From Diphasiastrum complanatum (lineage: Eukaryota; Streptophyta; Lycopodiopsida; Lycopodiales; Lycopodiaceae), in the NCBI GenBank assembly GCA_029204225.1, contig CM055095.1:58922865-58986864 (forward strand): a stretch of DNA of 64,000 bases. The letters run 5' to 3'. Shown piece after piece: positions 11,576 to 22,859 of the stretch. The position numbers were made by a program, and so were the translations under genes. The notes beneath the pieces were generated by a model. It was not told the origin of the DNA, ran no database searches, and worked only from the letters and a program-made list of their open reading frames with translations. Every line of letters begins with the position of its first letter. Position 1 is the first letter of the stretch.

Positions 11576-14445
11576 ACAGCTCCCTCTCAAAGTGACAGTT
11601 GGATTAACCCCAATCTTCTTCGCTGCTTCTCGAACAAAGCTTTACTCAATGGCTTTGTAAAGATATCAGCTGTCATTTCCTCTGTGGGTATGAAGACTGT
11701 CTTCAGTATCTTCTTCTCGACTATGTCATGAATCACCTGATACTTGATAGCTATGTGCTTAGTTGTCTCCTAGGTATTGTGGTCCGTTTACTGTTATTAG
11801 GAGAGGAGACAAAGTATCCTACGAGCTAGAACTCCCGAAGAACACTAAAGTCTATCTAGTATTCCATGTTAGTCAATTACGAAGGGCTTTAACTAGATCA
11901 GATAATCTAGTAAGGGACAATGTTCTAGCTCCACCCGTGGATTCTCAACAACTTCCACATAAACCATAAAGTATTCTAAGTTCTAAGGATGTCATACCCA
12001 CTTGCACTTGACTGGTTTTTTGCCATCAGATATAGGTGCAAGTGTCCATACATTGTTCTTATACATGGATGACATTTTGTCCTCCATTGCCTGAATCCAA
12101 CGATCTTTATTTGGTCCATCTATAGCTTTTTTGAATGTTTGAGATTCGTTAGAGAATCCACAAAATTCGATGGTTGTATTAAAAACATCCTGAACATACC
12201 TTTCTGGTGGTTTTCATTGTCTGTCTGATCTTTTCACAGGTGGTTTCGAGTTCCATTATATAGATTTCGAGTTCGATTATAATTCGAGTTTTTCTGTTGG
12301 ATTCGAACTGGCGATTCGAGTCTGTCAAGCACTCGATCTTGACCTCCCTCTGAATCTGATAATTCTCTTTCATCTTCTGCTTGTTTTACTTCTGTCGTCG
12401 TTGGTAGATCACAATAGTTTTTGAGAATTTCATAGCCGACTAGATGACTATCTGCTATGTATTTCGACTCATCAAATTTAACATCTCGAACAACTTTTAT
12501 CTTGCCAGTTTCAGGTACATAAACACGATAATATGACGAATGCAAGTCGAATTCTACTAGAAAACCTTGTTTTGTCTTTTCAGCGAGTTTTTTTCTCAGC
12601 TTATCTGGTATGTGCATATACATTGCGCATCCAAATGTTCGAACATGTGCAAAATTTGGCTTCAACTTCCACCATATCTCATGAGGAGTTTTGTCTGGTA
12701 TTCGAGATTTCAGAATACGATTCTGAAGATAATTTGATATAGCCACTGCTTCTGCCCACAACTATTTTGGTGCTTTCGCATGAGCCATCATACACCTTGC
12801 AGCTTCCATCAATGTACGATTCCTTCGTTCAACTATTCCATTGTGTTGAGGTGTGTAAGATGTAGTCTTTGTGTGCATAATACCTCGATCAGTACAGTAA
12901 GCTTTGAATTCGTTGGAAATATACTCACCTCCACGATCTGTGTGAATTTGCTTCAGCTTATTGCCTGCTTTTCAGCCCAATTCGTATACTCAACGAATTT
13001 CTCGAGAGCTTCAGATTTGGTATGAATAAAGTATACTACAACAAACTTGCTAAAGTCATCAATAAACATTATGAAGTACTTTGCATCACCCAATGACAAT
13101 ACTCCGAATGGTCCACAAATATCTGAATGCACAATTTCAAGTACCTTAGTTGTTTTATAAACATTCTTACTAAAAGGTGTTCTAGTCATCTTGTCTTTAA
13201 GACAAGATTCGCAGGTAGTTCAAATATCTCTACTTTTGATTTCGACTCCTTGAATTTTTTGACTTTTATTGGCTTGGTACAAGGCTTCCATGTTCATGTG
13301 ACATAGCCTTTTGTGCCACAGTACATCTATTAATTCCTGAGGACTTGTTCGATATTTGTTCGAATGTTCAGGTGATACAAATTTTCTTCTCTGTTGCCTT
13401 TAGCAACCAGGTTCTCAGAATCTTCCTCGAACAATTTACAAGAGTCCTTCGTGAAGGTTACTAACATCCTGTATCAACTATCTTAACAACGAATAGAAGA
13501 TCTTTATCAGGAGTAGGGACATAGAAAACTTCCTCCAGTTTTTTGTCTCCATGATTCGTGTCTAGCCATAATACACCAGTTCCATCAACCACGTGTCTAG
13601 AACCGTCTCCAAGTATAATGAATCTCGAATAGTTCGTCTTCTTGTACTCAGACACAATTTGTTTCAAGGAACAAAATGTGAGTACTACTTCTCGAATTGA
13701 ATTAATTAGATGAACCTCATAGATCAGTACTAACATAAGCTGTTGAATTCCTTGTTGCCATGTCTTCTACTGCTCTGGAGCATTCTGCTTTGTCTTCGAC
13801 ATAGTTTGAATCTAAAGGTTTGCTTCAGTTCTACTCCTTTTGTTTCTGGGATTATGATAACAGTCTATTGCTGCATGACCCCGTTTACAATGAATTCATT
13901 CAATCTTTGGATTAAGCCAACACTTTTCTTTTCTGTGACCTGATCTTCTGCATCTGTTGCAAATCTTCTTATCACCATAATTCTTCTGTTGTTTTTCAGA
14001 TTGTTGTTCATTAGTCTTAGACTCATTCTTTTTAGACGACTCTCTCTTAAACTTAGACTTCTTAGAAGATTTATTCTTCTGAGTAAATAAAGCATTTTCT
14101 GAATTACCATTGTTGTCATAGCGTTCACGAGCTTCTACTTTCTCCTTAACTCTGTCTATTGTCTTTTGAAGTGTCATTGTCGCATCTTTTGCCAATAAGG
14201 TTCGAGTTGTGTGGAATGACCTGGTAGGGCTCGAAGAAAATAACTAAGCTATTTTTTCTTAGAAATTGTATTTTCTGCACCAAAATTTTGCAAGGAAATA
14301 AACAGATCTTTAATCTTTCGCACGAATGTGTTCAGGTCTTTGTCGTCCCACTGTAGGTAAGTTGATTGGTCTTCCAAGAACTCATTCTTGGTTTGCAATT
14401 CTTCCCATAAATCCTTTGCGTTTGAAATTGATGTAAGATCTAGTA
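11576..14445 (-). mobile_element. Degenerate Copia element, gag to RNase H end, interrupted by a Gypsy fragment
   Basis: On the minus strand, from high to low coordinate: gag (about 14250-14440), a CCHC zinc knuckle CNRCRRSGHRKEKC (in 13896-14195), a protease-region segment (13461-13736), integrase with VHSDICGPFG and FIDDFSKFVV (12953-13189), integrase C-terminal part WAEAVAISNYLQNR and VRTFGCAMYMHIP (12234-12761), the start of RT (PVKCKW near 11995-12015), then, after the foreign block 11765-11993, the last part of RNase H (TKHIAIKYQ, near 11740-11765). RT and most of RNase H are missing. Frameshifts separate the pieces. The first part of the open frame 14249-14503 is antisense to the neighbouring Gypsy gag, so gag proper begins near 14440. 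Confidence 0.85.
11765..11993 (+). mobile_element. Gypsy integrase C-terminal fragment embedded in the minus-strand Copia
   Basis: The plus-strand reading LSPRYCGPFTVIRRG .. YELELP .. VFHVSQLRRAL is the classic tail of chromovirus-type Gypsy integrase that precedes the chromodomain. It is flanked on both sides by minus-strand Copia pol sequence and occupies the place of the missing Copia RT and RNase H. No Gypsy LTR or other Gypsy domain accompanies it. Confidence 0.85.
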
Positions 14446-14455
14446 TTATATCAAA

Positions 14456-15500
14456 ATGAGAAAGAGAGAGGCAGTAAGAGATTATATTGAACGAATTAAA
14501 CACCTCAAATCTGAGTGTGATTCCGATCTAATCAATGAAATGTTTTGATTATGTGATTTTTAACAGGTCTACCTAAACGGATTAGACGTGAGCTGAAATG
14601 CCATACTGATTACGCTACGATACAAAGCGCTATGGACGATGCAATTTGTGAGGAGGATGAAGATTTTGATGACGAACCAAATGTTGGAATGTTGTCTTAT
14701 ACAGCAGGGCAAACCACGACAACATCCACCATTGCATCAACAAATATCAATGCTACTATAGAGAAGATGATTGACAAGTTCAAGAAACTTGGTCAAAAGC
14801 AGTAGACACAGCTGGAAAAATTGCAGTCTCAGTTTGATGAAAAGCTAAAAGCTTGGAAGAATTCCATGGAAAATCAAACAAAGAACTTGAAAAGTTTGCA
14901 AAGACTTTTCCTAACAAGAAAAATGTCTGGTGTTCAATTTGTGTGAGCAATCGTACTAACTATGAATGTCCAACATTGAAACAACGAATGACAAATACTT
15001 TTTGTCATCTGTGCAATTCTACGGGACATAAAACAGCCTTTTGCTTGTTTAATCCTCAGATTATCCAACAAAGGTATGCTCAGTATCAAAAACCTACTTA
15101 TTAAAAGGGTCATAACGAAAAGCCTTTCAATTTTGCCTTTGGATTTTTAGAACGACTAGCTCTACTAGCTCCAATAGAACAAAGTGCTCCTCCTGCTAAT
15201 CTAATCATAACCAGAACCTTATTGTGCTAATGAGCAATGGAACTATAGCAATGATCATGAAGGTGGTCCTTTAGAGCAATATGCTATCTATGCTACCGTG
15301 CAACAACAAGCAGCTAGACAACGGACCAGAACGCCATTGGGATGTTTTGCATGTGGAGAGAATCACAGGGTTGCTGAATGTCCAAACAAGGGGAAGTGTA
15401 TACCATTCTGTAGAGAATGTGGTTATGGACATTGTTATAAAGAATGTCCTGCAAGACCCAAACCACCACCGGTTACTGCCCCAGTGAATATGATTATAAT
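14456..15500 (+). mobile_element. Gypsy gag with four CCHC-type zinc knuckles
   Basis: The gag core REAVRDYIERIKHLKSEC begins near 14456, followed by GLPKRIRREL (14566 on), a long helical segment, and cysteine motifs. Knuckle 1 (CSICVSNRTNYEC) has Arg in place of the His; knuckle 2 (CHLCNSTGHKTAFC) is intact; both lie in the frame of 14853-15104. Knuckles 3 (CFACGENHRVAEC) and 4 (CRECGYGHCYKEC) are intact, in the frame of 15298-15648. Two frame changes (near 14860 and 15100-15290) and a stop (near 14803) show decay. Typical plant Gypsy gag has one or two knuckles. The gag N-terminus and 5' LTR are missing; minus-strand Copia abuts at about 14445. Confidence 0.8.
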
Positions 15501-15604
15501 AAAAAAAAGGCCAGTAGTTCAATCTGAACCAACTATACCTTTGATGCTTATTACCAGAGCTATTGCCATTCAGAATAGCTTACAAAGGGAGTACAAATTA
15601 AACG

Positions 15605-16023
15605 CCATTTTAGCTTGTCTATGGTCAAGATGCAATTATGCCAATTGAATTCTTAGTACCATCCCTACGCATAGCGGCAACGGAACGGTTGGGTGATGCG
15701 AAATTCTTATAAATCCGTCATGAGGCTTAACAAAAACTTTGTGAAACTAGGTTGATGGCAGTTCATGCATTAGCAGCAAAGAAAGCTCGTCGCAAGGCAT
15801 GGCATTATTGCTGATTACACAAAAAATATCTAAAGGAAGGAGATCTAACACTAATGTATAAGACGAAACTGCTCAAAGGCAAATTGAAGCTCACAGGTGA
15901 AGGACCATATAGAATGAAAGAAATATTGAACTATGGAGAGATTATTTTAGAACATTTGGATGGAAAAAGATTCAACACTCCGGTGAATGCCAGCCGACTA
16001 CGCAAGTTTTGTCAGCCAGATTA
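15605..16023 (+). mobile_element. Gypsy integrase C-terminal part; pol core deleted
   Basis: Plus-strand readings LVYGQDAIMPIEFLVPSL and then YLKEGDLTLMYK .. GPYRMKEILNYGEII .. VNASRLRKFC correspond to the C-terminal third of Gypsy integrase. Knuckle-containing gag ends only about 100-150 bp upstream, so protease, RT, RNase H and the integrase catalytic core have been lost in one deletion near 15500-15600. A frameshift separates the two readings. No chromodomain follows. Confidence 0.8.
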
Positions 16024-16164
16024 GCCAGCTCAACTAGAATGATCCAACACCTTGTCAGTTATACTTGTGTTGTTTTACATTTTCTTTGTTTTTATTACTT
16101 GAGTGATTTTTCTTTTGAAAAAGACAAAAAAAAATGATGAGCAAAAGTCAAAAGAGTCATCAGA

Positions 16165-18250
16165 ATGGAAAAAGTTGAAGGAAAGTATTTTCATAAGCTA
16201 ATTTTTGATGAAAAATTACTTAGAAAATTACTCATGGTTCTCACAGTTGTCGTCGTGTGCGCAGCGAAGTCGTCATTCCTAACTCGCCTCCCACATCACA
16301 ATGTCGTACTAGGCAAACACATTCAGCTGCGCTTCCACCCCTTGCTGCAATTCGCACTGAACTACCTATTCCCCAATCCACCGGTACTTCCCTCGCCTCC
16401 GCTTCCTCACAGAGTCAGTCTATGACTATTGGAGATACCATTTCAGTCACTCCAGGCCGCCACATCCCCACAAACTCGAGCAATCTCACCAAACACCCAG
16501 GCTTTCATGGACATGTTCGATGATTCCAATCCCTTGGGGCCACATGAATTTTTTGAGATGCCAAAGAGCCCAAGGCCCTTTGATCCACAATCCCCTAAAA
16601 AAGGATTCGAACAATTCCATGATAGTTCTACAGTTTTTGATTTCTCATTCCAGATAGATCAGCAAGATCAAGCCGAAGCAGCACCAGATATCATCAGGGT
16701 CGTCAATGTTGTTTCGTCTCCGAAGCAGTTCGACGCCACGGTGCCAGAAGGGTTTGAAAAAAAAGATATCTTTGTAGAAAAAGAACCGACACGACATCAA
16801 CGCCAAACAAGCACAATTCCTACAAGTGCGGTTCCTGCTACTTGCTACATCAACAACAATCCATGTAGATTTTGGTGATGCATTGGGTTTAATCTCAAAT
16901 CTTGCGCAAGTGATCCAGACCATTTTAGATGAAAAGAAAGACATGGACAAGCGCATATCAGAATTGGGATCATAGAATACCTTGATCAGCCAGAAAGAAA
17001 TACAATTGAAATCGGGAACTCAAGATCGCCAAACAACATGAGGCAAAGTCCGAGGCCGAGCTGAAGAAAGCCCAACAAACAGCTGACGCTCTAGAAGACT
17101 ATGCGGGAACTCTACAGAACGCATTGAAAACAGCCCAAGACCAATTGGACAAAGCGGTCCAAGACGCTAGACACCAGGTCAATTGGAAATGGCTGAACTT
17201 GAACGCGAACGTCTTCAAGGTGAAATTGGATGCGACCACCCTTGAACACGATTCTTATCTCCAAACACAAGACTTGATTGTCCAATCACACGGGATGAAA
17301 TCAGATAACTGTTCGGGAAAGTTGAAACCTACCTCATTGGTAGGGTTTCAGGAAAAAATTGATAAACTCAAACGTACTGCAACAACTGAGCTGGCAAAGA
17401 CAAAAGCCATCATCAAAGATAATGAAAAGGTAGCCGCTCAAGTTTTGGAAGCCAGGCCTCAAATTCCAGTTCCTATGATGTCACAGTTCTCACCTAAGCA
17501 CCAAGATCAAGGCGGCTTGGATACAGGTTTGGACAGACCAGAAATACAAGATATAACAGATGACCAGGCCACTGAAGAAGGCCCATCTACTTCGAGGCCC
17601 AGGCCATTGTTCTAGAAACCGATCACCATCGAGGACCATATTCAAACGTTTCTACAACAACATCTGCATGAGTCCTCGAGGGGTGGATGGGTTATTGAAT
17701 TCAAGACCTCTGAAATAGAGGAAGGCAAAGAATTAGACAAGTTGCCAGCAGTGGAAGAGTAGTCGGCATGGAGAACAACAATTTTTGAGAAGACTTTGGA
17801 CTCCATTAAGAGTTATGTTGCCAGTCCTCGTCAATTGCGGGTAGATCCTTACTATTTGCCAATGCCAAGAAAAAATAAATGAAAAAATTTGGGTGTGCCA
17901 ATGCACAAAATCGACATCCATACCCCAAATTGGCCCATAATCCACCAAGTCTATAATTGGCAAATATAAGTGGATTTCAATCGAGCCTTACAATTTTATG
18001 TTGCAGAGTATAGACATTCGCCAAATCCAACCGTTAGGCAATCTGCGGTTTTTGCAAACGATTTAACAATGTTGGCGTCCGTAGTAACGAGCTGAGACGA
18101 TTGCTTACCTCAATTGGCATTCGATCCTAATAAACCAATGGCATGTGAGAGATTTCAACAAGTTTAGTCATATCTTGGTAAATTGTCAATTGAGGCCGAA
18201 ACTCATTTTAGACTTCGACATAAACTTTTTGGAGTTATATTAGTTTAAAA
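16165..18250 (+). pseudogene. Post-integrase ORF of the Gypsy element: proline-rich, coiled coil, conserved C-terminal domain (copy 1)
   Basis: After integrase there is a further coding-like region. Its parts are a Pro/Ser/Thr-rich N-terminal region (16240-16760), a coiled-coil region with repeated Glu, Lys and Gln (EAELKKAQQTADALED near 17040-17100, continuing to about 17470), and a C-terminal domain in the 17124-17615 frame, which carries on through isolated stops (17613, 17758, 17879, 17967, 18092) to about 18250. The C-terminal domain includes IHTPNW (17916) and VDFNRALQFYVAEYRHS (17970 on) and matches copies at 22.4 and 59.2 kb. Only isolated stops and a few frameshifts break it, so it was once one protein of perhaps 600 residues. 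Extra ORFs after pol are known in some plant Gypsy lineages (Athila env-like, Tat/Ogre extra ORFs). I do not recognise the domain and assign no function. Confidence 0.65.
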
Positions 18251-18251
18251 T

Positions 18252-19060
18252 ATGTTAAATAAACACTTTTTGAAAGTGTGGGAAAGTTGGTTGTCGAGTT
18301 TGAGAGAGATTCAAATTTGAACGTTGGGTATCTAGACCCAAAAATAGTAGGGTTATCATCTTGGAGGGAAAGCCAAGTGGCCAAATAGGGCTTGGACCTA
18401 TTATAAAAGGAGAAAACTCGTGGAGAGACACATCTTCTCTCTTTTTTCTCTCATTTCATGATTATACATGGTTCTCTTTGGGTTCTGCTACTCATTGGTG
18501 CACTCTCATGATGTTATCTTACAATTCTAATGTAGAATAATCATCTATTGTTATTTTTGGTTTCACATGTGTGAAATACAGTAGGTTACTATAATTTTAT
18601 GGACATCAACTACATATCCCTGATCTTTGGGTACAAAAAGGAGCAAACCAACAATTATGTCAATGTAGGGTTATATACTTGATCAATTTTGATTTCACAC
18701 TTGGTTTACTGGATTAGCCAATATTTGGTGCATTAGGAAGGTCTCATTGGATGCTACAAGATGATATATCATGTTTCTAGAAATTGCAAATAGAATTTGA
18801 GATATTTAATTTTTTGTGATTTTGTCAAAACCCTAATTTTGATTAGATCTCTAGTTTGGGAGGTTACTGAACTTCATTTGAGTGTGTTTCAATCTTAGGA
18901 TGTGGCAAGAATCATTAGATTGAGGGTAAATCATAGGTTGATCAAGATTTCACTATTCTACGTGTTGATTTTCTAGTTAGAAGTGCTAGAAGAGATTTGA
19001 GAGGTTCCATATCTTTGTGATTTCTTCTTGAGTTCATTTGTTGACATTCAAGAGACTGCT
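18252..19060 (+). mobile_element. Probable 5' LTR and leader of the 19.1-kb Copia element
   Basis: The sequence begins tgttaaataaacac directly after the Gypsy ORF ends, has a TATA box (ttataaaagg at about 18413) and a CT-rich initiator stretch 25-45 bp downstream, and leads into the gag start at 19106. No matching 3' LTR was found and I see no clear tRNA-Met primer site, so the right boundary of the LTR is uncertain. Confidence 0.55.
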
Positions 19061-19105
19061 TTGTGCATTGAAACAGGTTTAAGAAGAAGATCAGGTCATT
19101 ACGAC

Positions 19106-20700
19106 ATGGCTACAAGTGGTGGATTCATGTTGGAAGGCAGTGATAGGCTTACCTCAAGTAACTATTCATTGTGAAAAGTGAGGATGGAATCACTTCTCGA
19201 GATGAATGATGTTTTGGATATTGCTATAGGTTTGGAGGAGAGACCAACAACTCAACAAGATCAAATGAGGTATGATAAGAGGGCCAAAAGGGGTCTACAC
19301 ATGATAAAGATGAATGTTACGAATGAGCTTCTCAAGGAGATTGGTAAGTGCACATCATCTTTGGAGGCTTGGGAAGCTTTGAAGAAGCTTTATGAATCCA
19401 AGTCTACATCAAGAGTGCTTACTCTTGAGAGGCAAATCTTTCAAAGTTTGCAAAAGAAGGAAGAGAGTACTCATGCTTTTGTTTTGAGGGTTAAGGCATT
19501 CAATGATGAGTTAGCATGTATTGATGAAAGCATTAAGGAGGTAGAACTTGTTAAAGTTATACTTAATGGCTTGTTGGATGATCATGCTAATCTTGTTCAA
19601 AGTTTTGCTATTAAAAAGACTCTGCCAAGTATTGTGGATTTGCAAGAGATCTTGGTGAATGAGGAGTATAGGCTTCAATCAAGAGGAGGTGGATCTACAT
19701 CACCATCTCAATATGAAGAGGAGACTATGTTCATTAAAGGCAAGTTCAAGGGCAAAGGCAAAGGCAAGTGGTCTAAAGGGCAAGGTCAAGGTGAGATTTT
19801 CTCTTTTGGCAAAAAAAAAAAAAAGACAGGTCAAAGTTAAAATGCTTCTATTGTGTAATCAAAGGGCATTTTGCTAATGAATGTTTGAAGAAGCAAAGAG
19901 ATGAAGGTAGCAAGCAAATCAACTCTACTACTAATGATGAGGATCTAGGTGGTTGTGATTCTCTTTTGATGTGTTCTTCAAGTCCAATATCAAGTGAAGG
20001 TGACAAAGATTCATGGTGGATTGATAGTGGAGCTAGTTCACACATGACTAGTCACAAAGAGTTCTTTACTTCTTTGGTCACTTATGATGGAGCCAAGAAA
20101 GCAATTCACATGGCCAATGGTGGTGAGTGTGTAATTGAAGGTATTGGTTCAATTCCTATTTGTCTCTCTACTAATAGGAAAGCAAGACTTGATGGTGTTC
20201 TTTACATTTCTTCACTTTCAAAGAATTTGCTAAGTGTTGTAGAGAAAGGATACATGGTAAAGTTTGGTGGTGATGCTTGTTTCATTACAAAGAAAGAAAT
20301 CTTAGTTGCTAATAGACAAGGTAGACTTTTCAAGCTTGATGCTTTTGTTATGGCGAACAGAAAGGATGGAATGGAAAAGGAGATTGGTCTCAACTTTCCA
20401 AAGTTTCTTTTTAGCATCAATAAGATTGGTGGATCTTATGCAAAGTCTAAAAAACTTCTTTATGCTAGATCTAGGTCAAGATCTAATATGCTTCTTGGAG
20501 ATGTTCATCTTTGTGCTAACTTGGCTAGTTATGAGGATAATGATGGTGTTGCAATGGTTTTTCATGGCAAGTGCAAGCATGCAAAAGGTAAGGAAAGTGC
20601 TAACTTCATCAATGGAGGTGAAGGTTCTTCCTTGGAAAAGATTGTTGTTAATGATTTCTTTGATCATATGGAAAAAGATGTTGCTAGGTGCATGCATTAA
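19106..20700 (+). mobile_element. Copia gag-protease, with a nonsense codon and a poly(A) frameshift
   Basis: Gag starts at ATG 19106. After LTSSNYSL the expected Trp codon is TGA (19172-19174), so the reading continues only from 19178 (VRMESLL..) to 19840; this is the Copia gag fold (UBN2-like, with WEALKKLYESKS and VILNGLLDDH). A run of about 12 A at 19810-19822 shifts the frame; the next frame holds the zinc knuckle CFYCVIKGHFANEC (about 19843-19884) and the aspartic protease with WWIDSGASSHMT near 20015-20050 and GVLYISSLSKNLLSV. The usual GAG-pre-integrase and integrase do not follow: from about 20380 the protein is unfamiliar and ends at 20700. This gag is the same family as the one at 60187-60970. 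The element may be non-autonomous. Confidence 0.85.
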
Positions 20701-21061
20701 GGAGGTGGTTCTTCTACATTCTTTTGTGATGAGTCCAAGAAAGTCATTTTTGCAGCAAGTGGAGTCACATGTCTTCATAAATAGAGTAGATCAAATGGTT
20801 CTATCAAGAGATTTGGTGAGGGAGATAAGAAGAAGAGTTCAAAGTAGGATGTACTTTGAATGATGTCATTGTGAATGATAGTGAGGAAGAATCATTATCA
20901 TATGAGTCATTACCTAAAAAATTGAGTACAAGTTCTTGTTTCAAAAAAGAGAGTACAATCACCCTTATGTTGAAGGTACTAATCATTTTTTTTCATGGAT
21001 TCTAATGTTTTTGAGATTTCTACTTCTTATGATGCATCATTAAAAGGGAGTCTTATGAAGG

Positions 21062-21470
21062 AAAGAGCAATGGAAGATTGGTTCTTGGGAAGATCCAAGT
21101 CATGGATCTCACATCTCTTCATCAACTCAAAGGATTCTATGATTATGAATTGATCACTCATGATCAAGATGGCAAAAAGTTGGTTGGAGAAGACTACATG
21201 GAGCAAATCGAGAGGCTAATTCTTCAAGGCAAGGGAGATCTCATTGATGAGCATTGAGGTTTTTTATGGACTCAAGAAGGCTAGATTTATTAGGTTTGAT
21301 ACTCATCTTCACCTACTCTAGTTCATGTTGGATGAAAAGTTTGGAATCTATCTTTTGCTTTATGGTGGTGCCACAAATGACATTGTTTTCACTAACCTTT
21401 GTGAAAGATCGAGATCAAGCTTTGATGAGATCTTGTTGGATCTAGATCACATGTTTGAGAGGAAAAATTT
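21062..21470 (+). other. Unidentified coding-like module after the Copia protease
   Basis: Two consecutive plus-strand readings look protein-like but match nothing I know: one from 21062 to 21256 (including VMDLTSLHQLKGFYDYELIT and GEDYMEQIERLILQGKGDL), then, with a one-base shift, one from 21248 to 21470 (VFYGLKKARFIRFDTHLH and YGGATNDIVFTNLCERSR) with one internal stop at 21319. They occupy the place where integrase and RT should be. It may be a transduced host-gene fragment, or part of the neighbouring Gypsy element. No function is assigned. Confidence 0.35.
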
Positions 21471-21479
21471 TCGGTAGTA

Positions 21480-22500
21480 GGAGCGCATGTTTCGCATCTG
21501 TGTGAGTTTTTTGGAATCTTAAGCGACCAGGAGAAAAGTTTGTTGATGGGAAGACTGTTGCCCCCAACACCAGTCGACCTATCTAGTCTCCTGACCACAT
21601 CTGCCACAACCACCACAACAGCACTTGCACCACCAATCCAAGTAACAGCTATAACTGCTATGGAAGTTGAGGGTGCAGCTTCTTAGAAAGACGCAGATAC
21701 TACCACTGCCATGGACACAGATGAAGCTGTTGTCGTAGAATCAACGAAGCCAACGGCCTCTGCTTCAACCTCACAGAAGCAGACTCAAGCACCTCGGATG
21801 AAGACCAAACTCATTCTAACATTTCAGAGAAGGCTTGAGCAGCTGCAGTAGGCGACATTGGGGCCGCTGATGAAGATGATGATGAACTTGACAACCAGCC
21901 CCAGTGGTTCACGTCCATGACCAACAAAGCAAAAAATTTAGTTGCTGACATAATGAATTTGATAAATATAATCAGAAGAACATCGTGGACCTGATAGATG
22001 CAGAGCGAAAGTTTCAAGACTCTCTCAAGGAGTCTTACAAGAAGATCGATTTGCTCGAATCAGACAACACTAAGTTGATTGAACAAAATCGTTCTATTGA
22101 AACACAGTTTCATTCCGCAACAAAGGAAGCTGATTCTTTAAAGAAAATCAATAAGGCGGTTGAGGCCAAGGCTGCAAATTATCAGTCTACCATTGATTCT
22201 TTACAACAACAGATGCAGACCGTGAATACAGACAAATTTGCTCTCCAAAAACTTTTGCAGGAGGAGCGGAATCGAAATTCGTAGTTCCAATTGTACAAAC
22301 CAAAAGACGTTGTGGATATAGGCGCTTTTGATTAAGCATGATTGCTCATCAATGTAAATATGGCATATCCATAACTTTTTAGTCTTTACGTGGATTGGGA
22401 GCGAGATCTTGCTGACTATTTTGCGGAAATTCAACACAATATACAAGATCGAAGAAAGTCAATTCATTATAAGCACTTTTGTACATATTTGTTCTAGCAG
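21480..22500 (+). pseudogene. Post-integrase Gypsy-type ORF with long coiled coil (copy 2)
   Basis: The architecture repeats that at 16.2-18.2 kb: a Pro/Thr/Ala-rich segment (21540-21800), an acidic patch (DEDDDELDNQPQW near 21860-21900), then a coiled coil open from 21985 to 22284 with heptad-like Leu/Ile spacing (KKIDLLESDN, SLKKINKAVEAKA, LQQQMQTV). The same frame continues past a stop at 22282 and several others to VDWERDLADYFAEIQHN (22390 on), which aligns with VDFNRALQFYVAEYRHS of copy 1. Frameshifts near 21840 and 21965 and several stops make it a pseudogene. It lies upstream of a purine tract and an LTR-like sequence, as expected for a 3' ORF of an LTR element. Confidence 0.6.
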
Positions 22501-22859
22501 AGGCTCTACAGAATTTGGAGTTAGCCCAAAGATTACATGAAGAACTGAATCCATCCTAAATATTCATTCTTGCCTATGTAATGGTGATGTTTCTATGTGA
22601 TGCTGAATTCTGATCTTTGAAGTTTTGAAGACATTTTGAAGTTCAATTTCTCATCAATAATTCAAAGATCAACTCAAAATCAACCTATTCAATTCAAGAA
22701 GCAACAAGTCATATATTCTCTAAAGTAGAAGAGATATCTAAAGGAAGAAACATTTGAAAAAATCTTAATAAATATATGAAAAACATAATGATTCACGAAT
22801 GATCTTCGAAATGAAGATTATATGTTCACGAGGACGTTTCACATTTGAGGAAGGGGATA

